The notes under the pieces were generated by a model that saw nothing but the letters and a program-made list of their open reading frames with translations, did no database searches and had not been told where the DNA came from. The position numbers and the translations under genes were made by a program. Positions 43,838 to 51,781 of a DNA stretch of 64,000 bases are shown in pieces. The stretch spans positions 310,001-374,000 of the forward strand of contig NZ_FNFF01000004.1 of assembly GCF_900100315.1 (NCBI RefSeq), in the 5' to 3' direction. Position 1 is the first letter of the stretch, and each line of letters starts with the position of its first letter. The DNA is from Streptomyces indicus. Lineage in GTDB: Bacteria; Actinomycetota; Actinomycetes; Streptomycetales; Streptomycetaceae.

Positions 43838-44650
43838 GTGTCGGACCCGATGCGCCCGCCCGTCTCCCACCACCACCCTCAAGGGACGTCGCTGCGCTCC
43901 GGCACCTCTGGCCCCCGTGCTTCCCTCCGTACCGCCGTGGTCTGGGAGGTACTGAAAGAGGCCCTCGACCGGCAGGTCAAGGCGACCGGGCGGGAGTCCC
44001 TCGACGTCCTGGACACCGGGGGCGGCAGCGGCAAGTTCGCCGTGCCCGTCGCGGCCCTCGGCCACCGCGTGACGGTCGTCGACCCGAGCCCCAACGCGCT
44101 GTTCGCCCTGGAGCGCCGCGCCGCCGAGGCCGGGGTCGCGGACCGGGTGACCGGGGTGCAGGGCGATGTGCACGGCCTGTTCGACGTGGTCGAGCGCGGT
44201 GCGTACGACGCCGTGCTCTGCCACGGCGTCCTGGAGTACGTGGACGACCCGGCCGAAGGCGTACGGAACGTGGCGGGCGCGCTGCGCGACACCGGCGTCC
44301 TCAGCCTGCTCGCCGCCGGCGTCGGCGGGGCCGTGCTCGCCCGCGCCCTGGCCGGCCACTTCACCGAGGCCCGGCACGCCCTGAGCGACCCGGCCGGGCG
44401 CTGGGGCGAGGGCGACCCGGTGCCGCGCCGCTTCAGCGCCGAGCAGCTCACCGGGCTCGTGCAGGACGGCGGGCTGCGGGTGGGCTCGGTGCACGGCGTA
44501 CGGGTCTTCGCCGACCTGGTGCCGGGGGTCCTGGTGGACACCGAGCCGGGGGCCCTGGACGCGCTGATCAAGCTGGAGGCGGCGGCTGCCGAGCAGCCTG
44601 CCTTCCATGCGGTCGCCACTCAGTTGCATGTGCTGGGGGAGAAGGGCTGA
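43838..44650 (+). CDS. Class I SAM-dependent methyltransferase
   Basis: 270-residue Rossmann-fold methyltransferase. The AdoMet-binding motif I is LDVLDTGGGSGKFAVPVA near residues 55-72, motif II VTVVDPSPNALFALE near 78-92, and motif IV AYDAVLCHGVLEYVDDP near 124-140. The rest is helical with a mixed sheet. It resembles the CmoA/UbiE-like class; substrate not evident. GTG 43838 has GAGGAG 7 bases upstream. It follows the HEPN gene with a 100-base gap and may be co-transcribed with it. Confidence 0.87.
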   Translation: MSDPMRPPVSHHHPQGTSLRSGTSGPRASLRTAVVWEVLKEALDRQVKATGRESLDVLDTGGGSGKFAVPVAALGHRVTVVDPSPNALFALERRAAEAGVADRVTGVQGDVHGLFDVVERGAYDAVLCHGVLEYVDDPAEGVRNVAGALRDTGVLSLLAAGVGGAVLARALAGHFTEARHALSDPAGRWGEGDPVPRRFSAEQLTGLVQDGGLRVGSVHGVRVFADLVPGVLVDTEPGALDALIKLEAAAAEQPAFHAVATQLHVLGEKG

Positions 44651-45064
44651 GCCGGAGTTTCGTCGGCGGTGCCCCGGGCCCTGCGCCCGTCCCGGGCTCC
44701 GCCTTCGGACCCGCGCCCGCCCGCAGCGGCGAAAAACGGCCGTCCTGGCCGGAACCCGGGTGCGGAACGGGCCTGCCGGGGTAACCGCAAGTAGCCCTTC
44801 CTGCGCAGTCCCCCTGATCAGGGATGCAGCTGCGGATGGAGTAGGCCACAGGCCCCCCGATCGGGGCCCGTGACCCGTATGATCGAGGGACACCGTCCGG
44901 CATGACGGCCGTACCGCTGGGGAATGCACGCCTCAGCATCGGGTGCCATGACGGGCCGGAATGGCGAATTGGCGTAGAGGGGCGGGTTTCACGGGGGCGA
45001 TTCCCTGCCTATCCTGAAGGGGACCCCCGGTCGCCCCGGCGACTGCACGATGAGGAGGGACTCC
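44651..45064. other. Intergenic region upstream of the DUF3040 gene
   Basis: This 414-base gap holds several short GC-rich inverted repeats (for example CGGCCGTCCTGGCCGG near 44741) and presumably the DUF3040 promoter. Several open frames cross it but none has a good start or family resemblance. Confidence 0.4.
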
Positions 45065-45475
45065 GTGCCGCTCTCAGAGCACGAGCAGCGCATGCTCGAG
45101 CAGATGGAGCGAGCGCTGTACGCCGAAGATCCCAAGTTCGCGACAGCGCTTGAGGGAAGCGGGCTGCGTACGTACACCCGGAAGCGGGTCTACCAAGCGG
45201 TCGCCGGCTTCTTTGTGGGTATCGCGCTCCTCATGGCAGGAATGGTCGCGCAGCAGATCTGGATCAGCGTGGTGGGATTCCTCGTCATGCTCGGCTGTGC
45301 GGTGCTCGCGGTGACCGGTTGGCGCAAGGCGCCCAAGCCGGGCGAGCAGGCCCCCGGTGCGGTGGCCGGTCAGGGCGGAGCCGCCCCGACCGCGCGGCGT
45401 CAGGGCCGCCAGCGCCGATCGATGATGGACCGGATCGAGCAGCGCTGGCAGCGGCGCCGCGAAGAGGGTCACTGA
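45065..45475 (+). CDS. DUF3040 membrane protein
   Basis: 136-residue actinobacterial DUF3040 protein. The N terminus PLSEHEQRMLEQMERALYAEDPKFA is the family signature. Two membrane segments (VAGFFVGIALLMAGMVA and ISVVGFLVMLGCAVLAVTGW) follow with a very short turn, and a basic C-terminal tail (RRQGRQRRSMMDRIEQRWQRRREEGH) is probably cytoplasmic. The family tends to lie near the division and cell wall cluster in actinobacteria; its function is unknown. GTG 45065 is preferred because GAGGAGGGA lies 5 bases upstream. A 21-bp terminator hairpin follows. Confidence 0.88.
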   Translation: MPLSEHEQRMLEQMERALYAEDPKFATALEGSGLRTYTRKRVYQAVAGFFVGIALLMAGMVAQQIWISVVGFLVMLGCAVLAVTGWRKAPKPGEQAPGAVAGQGGAAPTARRQGRQRRSMMDRIEQRWQRRREEGH

Positions 45476-45491
45476 CATATAGCTCACCCGT

Positions 45492-45538
45492 ACGTGGGTG
45501 TGGGGCGGACGCTTCGGGCGTCCGCCCCACACCCACGT
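45492..45538 (+). terminator. Very strong 21-bp terminator after the DUF3040 gene
   Basis: The arms 45492-45512 (ACGTGGGTGTGGGG and onward) and 45518-45538 are perfectly complementary over 21 bases around a 5-base loop TTCGG. It is the longest perfect hairpin in the window. Confidence 0.93.
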
Positions 45539-45714
45539 CGTCGTTCAGGGGGCCCTGTCCCGGTGGCGTTGTGCCTGCGGCCCGCGCTGCTCCGCCGCTC
45601 CGCGGCGGTGGGAGGGGACGTGGGGGCTGACGCCCCCACACCACCCCCACAGGAACGGGCGCCCGCCCACGGAAGAGGGGCGGGAGCCGCGGCCCCCGCC
45701 CCTTGCCTCACCGC
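45539..45714. repeat. REP-like two-hairpin repeat, inverted copy of the 29.7-kb array
   Basis: Reading on the minus strand, GGGGGC-GTCA-GCCCCC (near 45621-45636) is followed by GCCGCGGAGCGGCGGAGCAGCG (near 45607-45586), the same two hairpin modules in the same order as at 29720-29770. It lies just past the 3' end of the transglutaminase gene. Confidence 0.8.
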
Positions 45715-48114
45715 CTACTTCGCCCGGCGCGGCACCAGCCTCTCCAGGCCCCAGCGGCCCACGCCCCACCGCTCCTTGAGCGCTGCCCAGCGGTCCGCGA
45801 CCGCCCAGCCCACCCGGACGGCCGAACGCGGTGCGAACGTCGCGCGCAGGCGTACGCCGCGGCTCATCGAAGCGTGCAGACCGGCCCGCACCACGCGTAC
45901 GTCCTCGGCCACACCCGGCGTCGGACGCGGAGCCGGCGCGTAGAGGACCTGCTCCACCGCGGCCGCGAGGCGGTGCACCGCCTCGGCCGGCTCCCGGTCG
46001 AGCTCGCCCAGGCGGACGATCCGGGCCGCGGCCTTGCGCGGTGTCTGCGCGTCGTCGGGCGTGATGCCGTAGTCCCAGGCCGTGTCCGTGGCTTCGAGCC
46101 ACGCGGCCAGGGTCCTCGCCACCCCGTCGGCCTCGGTGCGCCCGCCGGAACCGAGCCGCACCTGGCGTACGCGCGTTCTCCACAGCAAGGGCAGCAAGGG
46201 CACCACGACAAGCACGAGCACACCCGCCGTGATCCCGAGGATGGTGCCCCAGGGCGGGCCGCCGCCGGCCGCTCCCGCGCCCGCGTCGGGGTCCTGCGTG
46301 GTGCAGTCGCCGAAGCGGCGCAGGTCCGGCGGGCAGGACTCCGAGGCGGAGGGCGCCGCGGAGTCGGTCGGCGCCGCGGAGGCGGTGGACGAGGGAGCCG
46401 CCGTGGTCGGGGTGTCCGTCGGGGTGTCCTGCCGCGTGTAGTCGGGCGCCGAACCACGGGTCGGGGTGGGCTCGAAGCGGGTCCAGCCCACACCCTCGAA
46501 GTACAGCTCCGGCCAGGCGTGCGCGTCGCGGATGCCCACCGTCATCTCACCGTCCGAGGTCGGCGAACCGGGCGTGAAGCCCACCGCGACCCGCGCGGGG
46601 ATGTCGAGCGTGCGGGCCATCGAGGCCATCGCGAACGAGAAGTGGACGCAGAAGCCCTCCTTGTCCTTCAGGAAGCGGCTGATCGCCGCCGCCCCGCTGC
46701 CCGCCTCCACCTCGACGTCGTACCGGAACCCGCCGCTGACCGCGAACCAGTCCTGCAGCTTGACGGCCTTCTCGTAGTTGTTGGCCGCGCCCGCGGTCAC
46801 CTCACGGGCCTTGGCCTCGACATCGCCGGGCAGCGAGTCGGGCACGTCGGTGAACTCGTTGAAGATGTCCGAGTTCGGCGCCGGTGCCCCGGCCAGCTTG
46901 TCCGCCGTGGGCTGCACGGCCAGGCTCCCGACCGTGTAGGTCTTGCCCGCGGTGGTCTCGCCGCGGTCGCCGACGACCGCGCGCCCCTTCGGCTCGAACC
47001 GCCACTGGCCCTCGATGTCGACCTCGGTCGCCGGGTACGGCATCGGCAGCCAGGTCTGCGCATAGTTGTCGGCGGCCGAGATCCTGGTCTCGATCTCGGT
47101 GGCGGGCACGTCACCGCTCAGGCCCTGTGGCTGCGGGAACTGCGAGGGCACATCGGTGATCGAGCGCTCGGCCGGCTTCCAGGAGGTGCCGTCGAACTGG
47201 TCGAGCGACACGATCCGCAGATACATGTCCTGGGCGGACTCGGCGGACGTGCGGTACCTGAGGACCTCGCGGTTCTCCGGCTGCTGCAGGCTGTTCTGGA
47301 GCGAGACCAGCGGATTGACCGCCGAGATCGTGCCGCCCCCGCCGCCGCCTCCCGCGCCGCCGCCCGTGGGGTCGAGCAGCCCGCCGTCCAGCGCCGGCAG
47401 CGCCGCGGGCACCACCAGCGCGATGCCGAGGGCGAACGCGCCGATCCGCCGCCCGGTGCGCACCGGCGCGGAGGCGCCGCCGTCGAACCCGGGGGAGTGC
47501 TCGTTCGACCGCCGTGGCGCGCCGCCGAACACCCGGCCCCACTGCGAGAGCCGGTCGCGTCCTTCGGCGAGCAGCAACAGCAGGTAGCCCGCGGCCGCGA
47601 GCACGAAGAACAGCCAGCCGGCGCCGCCGTCGGACAGCCCGGCCGCGACCGAGTACAGGGCGAGCAGCGGCAGTCCCGCGGGAGCGGCGCTGCGGAAGGT
47701 CACCGCGAGCGCGTCCACGACGAGCCCGATCACCAGGACACCGCCGACCAGCATCAGCCGGATGCCGTCGGTCAGCGGCGCCGGGGTGGCGTAGTTCCCC
47801 ACGTCCTCGCCGCCCGCCTGCAGCAGCACACCGAACTCGCGGATCGAGTCGGGGCTGGGCAGGAACAGCGCGAAGGCCTGCTCCCGTACGAAGAACACGG
47901 TCAGGAGCAGCAGGCTCACCAGGACCTGCGCACCCACCGTCACCGGACGCGCCAGCGGGACCCGGCGCGCCGCCGCTCCCACCCCGGACTGCACGGCGAG
48001 CAGGAACCCGGCCTGCACCAGCCAGCCCGCCGAGAGGACCAGCGGCAGCAGCGCGCTCGCCGCCATCAATGTGGCCGCATAGGCACACAGCGCAAGGCGT
48101 GTGCGGCCGCTCAT
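45715..48114 (-). CDS. TgpA-type transglutaminase-like membrane protein
   Basis: 799-residue protein. The first ~250 residues contain about eight membrane segments (LCAYAATLMAASALLPLVLS, VGAQVLVSLLLLTVFF, MLVGGVLVIGLVVDALAV and others). An extracytoplasmic region follows with a transglutaminase-like core near residues 470-560: the catalytic Cys in GFCVHFSFAMASMARTLDIP, the His in DAHAWPELYFEG and the Asp/Glu in WTRFEPTPT. A Thr/Pro/Ala-rich linker, one more membrane segment (WGTILGITAGVLVLVVVPLL, near 628-647) and a cytoplasmic C-terminal domain complete it. ATG 48114 overlaps the DUF58 stop as ATGA. It is the last gene of MoxR-DUF58-transglutaminase; the family may act as a membrane-linked protease or crosslinker. 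Confidence 0.92.
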   Translation of the reverse strand: MSGRTRLALCAYAATLMAASALLPLVLSAGWLVQAGFLLAVQSGVGAAARRVPLARPVTVGAQVLVSLLLLTVFFVREQAFALFLPSPDSIREFGVLLQAGGEDVGNYATPAPLTDGIRLMLVGGVLVIGLVVDALAVTFRSAAPAGLPLLALYSVAAGLSDGGAGWLFFVLAAAGYLLLLLAEGRDRLSQWGRVFGGAPRRSNEHSPGFDGGASAPVRTGRRIGAFALGIALVVPAALPALDGGLLDPTGGGAGGGGGGGTISAVNPLVSLQNSLQQPENREVLRYRTSAESAQDMYLRIVSLDQFDGTSWKPAERSITDVPSQFPQPQGLSGDVPATEIETRISAADNYAQTWLPMPYPATEVDIEGQWRFEPKGRAVVGDRGETTAGKTYTVGSLAVQPTADKLAGAPAPNSDIFNEFTDVPDSLPGDVEAKAREVTAGAANNYEKAVKLQDWFAVSGGFRYDVEVEAGSGAAAISRFLKDKEGFCVHFSFAMASMARTLDIPARVAVGFTPGSPTSDGEMTVGIRDAHAWPELYFEGVGWTRFEPTPTRGSAPDYTRQDTPTDTPTTAAPSSTASAAPTDSAAPSASESCPPDLRRFGDCTTQDPDAGAGAAGGGPPWGTILGITAGVLVLVVVPLLPLLWRTRVRQVRLGSGGRTEADGVARTLAAWLEATDTAWDYGITPDDAQTPRKAAARIVRLGELDREPAEAVHRLAAAVEQVLYAPAPRPTPGVAEDVRVVRAGLHASMSRGVRLRATFAPRSAVRVGWAVADRWAALKERWGVGRWGLERLVPRRAK

Positions 48115-49505
48115 GACCATCCCCCTGTCGACTGTGCTTCCGAACGCCCCACGACGCCGGTGCGCTGCCGGTCCGCCTGCTTCCACAACTCGGGCAGCGG
48201 TATCCCCGGCGGCACCGCGAGCGCCGTCCAGCCCGCCTCGCGCAGCAGCCGCAGCCGCTCCTCCAGCTGGGCCGACGGTCCCTGCGCGCCGCCGCGCACC
48301 CAGGCCTCGTTGTCCACCACGAAGGCCACCGCGGCCCCGCTGCGCTGCCGCATCCGGGCGACCACGGCCGCCTGCTCCTCGTCGAGCTCGCCGAGGAACG
48401 CGACGAGCAGGCCTTCGCTGCCGCCGCGCAGCACGTCGTACGCGCGCGAGAGGCCCGCGCCGTCCGAGTGGTCGATCACCGCGAGGGTGTCCATCATCAG
48501 GCCCGCGGCGTCCGCCGACTCCTGTGTGGCGCCCGCGAACCCGTCGGAGCCCTCGCCGGGCACCGAGGCGCCGGTGTCGGTCAACAGCCGGACCGAGAAG
48601 CCCCGTTCGAGCATGTGCACCAGGGCCGAGGCCGCGCCCGAGACCGTCCACTCGAAGGCCGAGTCCGGGCCCGCGCCCCGGTGGGCGATGCGGCGGGTGT
48701 CCAACAGGACGGTGCAGCGCGCCCGTTGCGGCTGCTCCTCGCGGCGCACCATCAGCTCGCCGTACTTCGCGGTGGAGCGCCAGTGCACCCGGCGCAGATC
48801 GTCGCCGTGCCGGTAGCCGCGCGGGATCACGTCGTCCTCGCCGGCCAGGGCGAGCGAGCGCTGCCGCCCGTCCCCGTACCCCTGCGCCTCGCCCGACAGC
48901 CGGACCGCGGGCAGCGGCTCGACCCGCGGCACCACCGTCAGGGTGTCGAACGCGCTGAAGGAACGCGTCAGTTCGCACATGCCGAACGGGTCGCTCAGGC
49001 GCAGCTGCAGCGGCCCGAGCGGATAGCGCCCGCGCAGATCCGAGCGCACCCGGTACGACACCTCGCGCCGCCCTCCCGCCTCGACCCGGTCGAGCACGAA
49101 CCGGGGCCGGGGACCCAGCACGTACGGCACCCGGTCCTGCAGCATCAGCAGACCGGTGGGCAGCCGCGACACGTTGTCCATCCGCAGATGCACCCGCGAC
49201 TCCGAGCCCGCGGGCACCCGCGCAGGCGAGAGCCGGCGCGAACCGGCGACGCGGTAGCGCGTGCGGTAGAGGACGAGCGCACTGATCACCGGCAGCACGG
49301 CGAGCAGTAGCCCGACCCGCAGCAGATCGGCCTGACCGAGCACATACGCGCAGACGGCGGCGGCCACGCCGGCGGCAAGGAACGACCGGCCGCGCGTGGT
49401 CAGTCCGGCGAACGCGGTACTGAGTCCGCCCTTGTCCTCGTCGGACTGGGAAACCCGGCCCGGGGCCCGCTGCGTGGTCCCCTGCGCCGGCCCCCCGGCC
49501 GTCAT
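48111..49505 (-). CDS. DUF58 (vWA-like) membrane protein
   Basis: 464-residue protein. Two membrane segments near residues 44-85 (FLAAGVAAAVCAYVLGQ and LLLAVLPVISALVLY) precede an extracytoplasmic region with LRGRYPLGPLQLRLSDPFGM near 160. The DUF58 core GEDDVIPRGYRHGDDLRRVHWRSTAKYGELMVRRE near 220-255 is strongly conserved. It is often followed by a vWA-like domain (VLLDTRRIAHRG). DUF58 proteins partner MoxR ATPases, probably receiving their chaperone action. ATG 49505 shares its first base with the MoxR stop and has GGAGG five bases upstream; GTG 49508 is possible. Confidence 0.92.
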   Translation of the reverse strand: MTAGGPAQGTTQRAPGRVSQSDEDKGGLSTAFAGLTTRGRSFLAAGVAAAVCAYVLGQADLLRVGLLLAVLPVISALVLYRTRYRVAGSRRLSPARVPAGSESRVHLRMDNVSRLPTGLLMLQDRVPYVLGPRPRFVLDRVEAGGRREVSYRVRSDLRGRYPLGPLQLRLSDPFGMCELTRSFSAFDTLTVVPRVEPLPAVRLSGEAQGYGDGRQRSLALAGEDDVIPRGYRHGDDLRRVHWRSTAKYGELMVRREEQPQRARCTVLLDTRRIAHRGAGPDSAFEWTVSGAASALVHMLERGFSVRLLTDTGASVPGEGSDGFAGATQESADAAGLMMDTLAVIDHSDGAGLSRAYDVLRGGSEGLLVAFLGELDEEQAAVVARMRQRSGAAVAFVVDNEAWVRGGAQGPSAQLEERLRLLREAGWTALAVPPGIPLPELWKQADRQRTGVVGRSEAQSTGGWS

Positions 49506-50560
49506 CACAGCCTCCGCGCGCCGGGCTGCTGGCCGTAGGGGGCCGGGGCCCCGGGCATCTGCACGGAAGCCGACGGGTAGCCGGCACCGGGCGCCTGCGC
49601 GGCCGGGACCGGGATGCGCTGGAGGATCTCGAGGACGACCTGCTCGGCCGTACGCCGGTTCAACTGGGCCTGCGCGGTGGGCAGCAGCCGGTGCGCGAGG
49701 ACCGCGACGGCGAGCGCCTGGAGGTCGTCGGGCAGCACGTAGTCACGGCCGCTCAGCGCGGCGGAGGCCTTCGCGGCGCGCAGCAGGTGGAGGGTGGCGC
49801 GCGGCGAGGCGCCCAGTCTGAGGTCGGGGTGGTTGCGGGTCGCGCCCACGATCTCCACCGCATAGCGCCGTACCGCGTCGGCGACGTGGACCCTGCGGAC
49901 CGCGTCGATCAGCTTCACGATGTCGTGCGCGTGCGCCACCGGCTGCAGGTCGTCCAGCGGCGAGACACCGCCGTGCACGTCGAGCATCTGCAACTCGGCC
50001 TCGGCGTTGGGGTATCCGATGGAGACCCGGGCCATGAAACGGTCGCGCTGGGCCTCGGGGAGGGGGTAGGTGCCCTCCATCTCCACCGGGTTCTGCGTGG
50101 CGACGACCATGAACGGGTTGGGCAGTTCGTATGTCTGCCCGTCGATCGTGACCTGCCGCTCCTCCATGGACTCCAGGAGCGCGGACTGCGTCTTGGGCGA
50201 GGCGCGGTTGATCTCGTCGCCGATCACGATCTGCGCGAAGATCGCACCCGGCTTGAACTCGAAGTCCCTGCGCTGCTGGTCGAAGATGGACACACCGGTG
50301 ATGTCCGACGGCAGCAGGTCCGGCGTGAACTGGATACGGCGCACCGAGCAGTCGATGGACCGCGCCAGCGCCTTGGCGAGCATGGTCTTGCCCACGCCCG
50401 GTACGTCCTCGATGAGCAGATGGCCCTCGGCGAGGAGCACGGTCAGCGAAAGCCGTACGACCTCCGGCTTGCCCTCGATCACTCCCTCCACCGACCTGCG
50501 GACTTGATCCACGGTGGTGGTCAGATCTGTGAGGCTCGCTCGATCTTCATAGGTCGTCAC
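49505..50560 (-). CDS. MoxR-family AAA+ ATPase
   Basis: 351-residue AAA+ ATPase of the MoxR group, thought to act as an ATP-driven chaperone that matures partner proteins with vWA/DUF58 domains. Walker A EDVPGVGKT lies near residues 51-59, Walker B IVIGDEINRASPKTQSALLE near 111-130, sensor 1 MVVATQNPVE near 152-161 and the arginine-finger region PEAQRDRFMARV near 170-181. The last ~25 residues are Pro/Gly/Ala-rich (AQAPGAGYPSASVQMPGAPA) and probably flexible. The GTG start (50560) has GAGGAGG 8 bases upstream. It is the first gene of the three-gene operon reading away from the dcw cluster. Confidence 0.94.
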   Translation of the reverse strand: MTTYEDRASLTDLTTTVDQVRRSVEGVIEGKPEVVRLSLTVLLAEGHLLIEDVPGVGKTMLAKALARSIDCSVRRIQFTPDLLPSDITGVSIFDQQRRDFEFKPGAIFAQIVIGDEINRASPKTQSALLESMEERQVTIDGQTYELPNPFMVVATQNPVEMEGTYPLPEAQRDRFMARVSIGYPNAEAELQMLDVHGGVSPLDDLQPVAHAHDIVKLIDAVRRVHVADAVRRYAVEIVGATRNHPDLRLGASPRATLHLLRAAKASAALSGRDYVLPDDLQALAVAVLAHRLLPTAQAQLNRRTAEQVVLEILQRIPVPAAQAPGAGYPSASVQMPGAPAPYGQQPGARRL

Positions 50561-50834
50561 CCCGGCCCTCCTCGGCCACGTTCAAACGGGCCGATGTCTC
50601 TGTTCGACCCGACCCACCCCGAAACACGGGCATCGCGTGCGGATGGTTCCGGCGCGATGCCTCCCCCGCATTCTTGTTGCCGTTACCCGTTCGTGTCACT
50701 CGCCTGTGGACAAGTGACCGCCCTATGTCGGGTTTTAGGAGGGTTTACGGTACGGCGCGGCTGCGCATGAGGGGCACGTGCCGGGCGCCGCGCGCGGGCA
50801 CCCGGCACGTTTTCAGGCCGCGTCGATCTCCTGC
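50561..50834. other. Intergenic region between moxR and the carbonic anhydrase gene
   Basis: This gap contains the moxR promoter region, one hairpin (50776-50810) and the downstream copy of the carbonic anhydrase stop repeat (from 50813). No further feature is recognised. Confidence 0.4.
50776..50810. terminator. Hairpin downstream of the carbonic anhydrase gene
   Basis: ACGTGCCGGG (50776-50785) and CCCGGCACGT (50801-50810) form a perfect 10-bp stem, extended by three more pairs after one mismatch. It lies 25 bases past the minus-strand stop at 50835. Confidence 0.75.
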
Positions 50835-50856
50835 TCAGGCCGCGTCGATCTCGCGC
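50813..50856 (-). repeat. 22-bp tandem duplication spanning the carbonic anhydrase stop
   Basis: TCAGGCCGCGTCGATCTC occurs at 50835, where its first three bases are the stop (TGA on the minus strand), and again exactly 22 bases downstream of the gene at 50813. The two 22-base units differ at two positions. Confidence 0.92.
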
Positions 50857-51383
50857 AGCAGACCGGTCTTCACATCGAAGACGAAGCCGCGGACATCGTC
50901 GGTGTGCAGCAGGAAGGGGGAGGTGCGCACCCGGGCCATGGACTGGCGCACGTCCTGGTCCACGTCGCGGAAGGCCTCCACGGCCCAGGCCGGACGCTGG
51001 CCGACCTCGTCCTCGAGCTCGTGCCGGAAGTCCTCGGTGAGGGTGAGCAGACCGCAGCCGGTGTGGTGGATCAGGACCACGCTCTGCGTGCCGAGCGCGC
51101 GCTGGCTGATGGTGAGCGAACGGATCACGTCGTCGGTGACGACGCCGCCTGCGTTGCGGATCGTGTGGCAGTCGCCGAGCTCGAGGCCCAGCGCGTCGTG
51201 CAGGTCGAGCCGGGCGTCCATGCAGGCCACGACGGCGACTTTGAGGACCGGGCGGGCGTCCATGCCCGGGTCCACGAAGTCCGTGGCATAGCGCTGGTTC
51301 GCCTCGACGAGGCGGTCGGTGACAGTGCCCTGTCCGGATATGGCGCCGTTCGGGCCGGGGGAGAACGATCGCGAAGTCGACAT
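50835..51383 (-). CDS. Beta-class carbonic anhydrase
   Basis: 182-residue zinc enzyme interconverting CO2 and bicarbonate in the cytosol. Zinc ligands: Cys and Asp in VACMDARLD near residues 52-60, and His and Cys in HHTGCGLL near 105-112. The catalytic Asp-Arg pair lies in the first of these motifs. IRNAGGVVTDDVIRSL near 75-90 is typical of the short plant-like/mycobacterial subgroup. The ATG start (51383) has a weak ribosome site. The gene reads away from the dcw cluster, sharing its upstream region with the dcw promoter; the gene order is conserved in Streptomyces as I recall, the reason being unclear. Confidence 0.92.
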   Translation of the reverse strand: MSTSRSFSPGPNGAISGQGTVTDRLVEANQRYATDFVDPGMDARPVLKVAVVACMDARLDLHDALGLELGDCHTIRNAGGVVTDDVIRSLTISQRALGTQSVVLIHHTGCGLLTLTEDFRHELEDEVGQRPAWAVEAFRDVDQDVRQSMARVRTSPFLLHTDDVRGFVFDVKTGLLREIDAA

Positions 51384-51533
51384 GGCAGAAAGGTAGCGGC
51401 GAATGTGTATACAAGCCCGCTGTCAGAGGTGACAAAGAACGTCAAACGGCCTTGTCGTGACGCACTCCACAGGAGTGGCGGCCGGGGCCCGTACGGGTGA
51501 CCGGGCCTGACGGCGACGCGCACTCCCGGTTGA

Positions 51534-51561
51534 TTGACCGGGGCAGGCGGTGGACTAAAGT
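51534..51561 (+). promoter_or_regulatory. Vegetative-type promoter of the dcw cluster
   Basis: TTGACC (51534-51539), a 16-base spacer and TAAAGT (51556-51561) match the HrdB consensus well. Transcription would begin near 51568, giving a leader of about 215 bases before rsmH. The leader contains a 6-bp hairpin (51574-51591) and a 9-bp hairpin (51609-51628). Confidence 0.7.
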
Positions 51562-51634
51562 GACGCGAACCGACAGACGTGTACGCGTCTGGCGGCCACC
51601 GAACTGAAGGAGATCGGGTCCGATCTCCCCGCGC

Positions 51635-51772
51635 GTGCGGTCGTACGTACGGCTCGGCCTCCTCCCGCTCCGGTCGGCCGGCACCGCTTTCCCGGCGCCT
51701 GCGGACCACTTCCCCTTCGCAGTACGAGCGGGCGGGGACCCGGCCGTAGCGTGCGGGCCGCACCCGACTTGA
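51635..51772 (+). CDS. Possible 45-residue leader frame upstream of rsmH
   Basis: A GTG-initiated frame of 45 codons lies in the rsmH leader and ends nine bases before the rsmH TTG start. Its only Shine-Dalgarno-like sequence (AAGGAG at 51607-51612) is 22 bases upstream and buried in a hairpin. The product has no recognised domain. It may be accidental. Confidence 0.2.
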   Translation: MRSYVRLGLLPLRSAGTAFPAPADHFPFAVRAGGDPAVACGPHPT

Positions 51773-51781
51773 GAGGGTGCG

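Noticed and set aside
43210..44650. HEPN-methyltransferase toxin-antitoxin module
   Set aside because: The HEPN protein lacks the RxxxxH RNase motif, the methyltransferase is not an antitoxin type, and the genes are core-like and 100 bases apart.
45703..48816. A 1037-codon plus-strand open frame opposite the transglutaminase operon
   Set aside because: It is a GC-bias shadow: the Arg/His/Pro-rich product has no family resemblance, and the minus-strand genes carry clear motifs, overlaps and ribosome sites.
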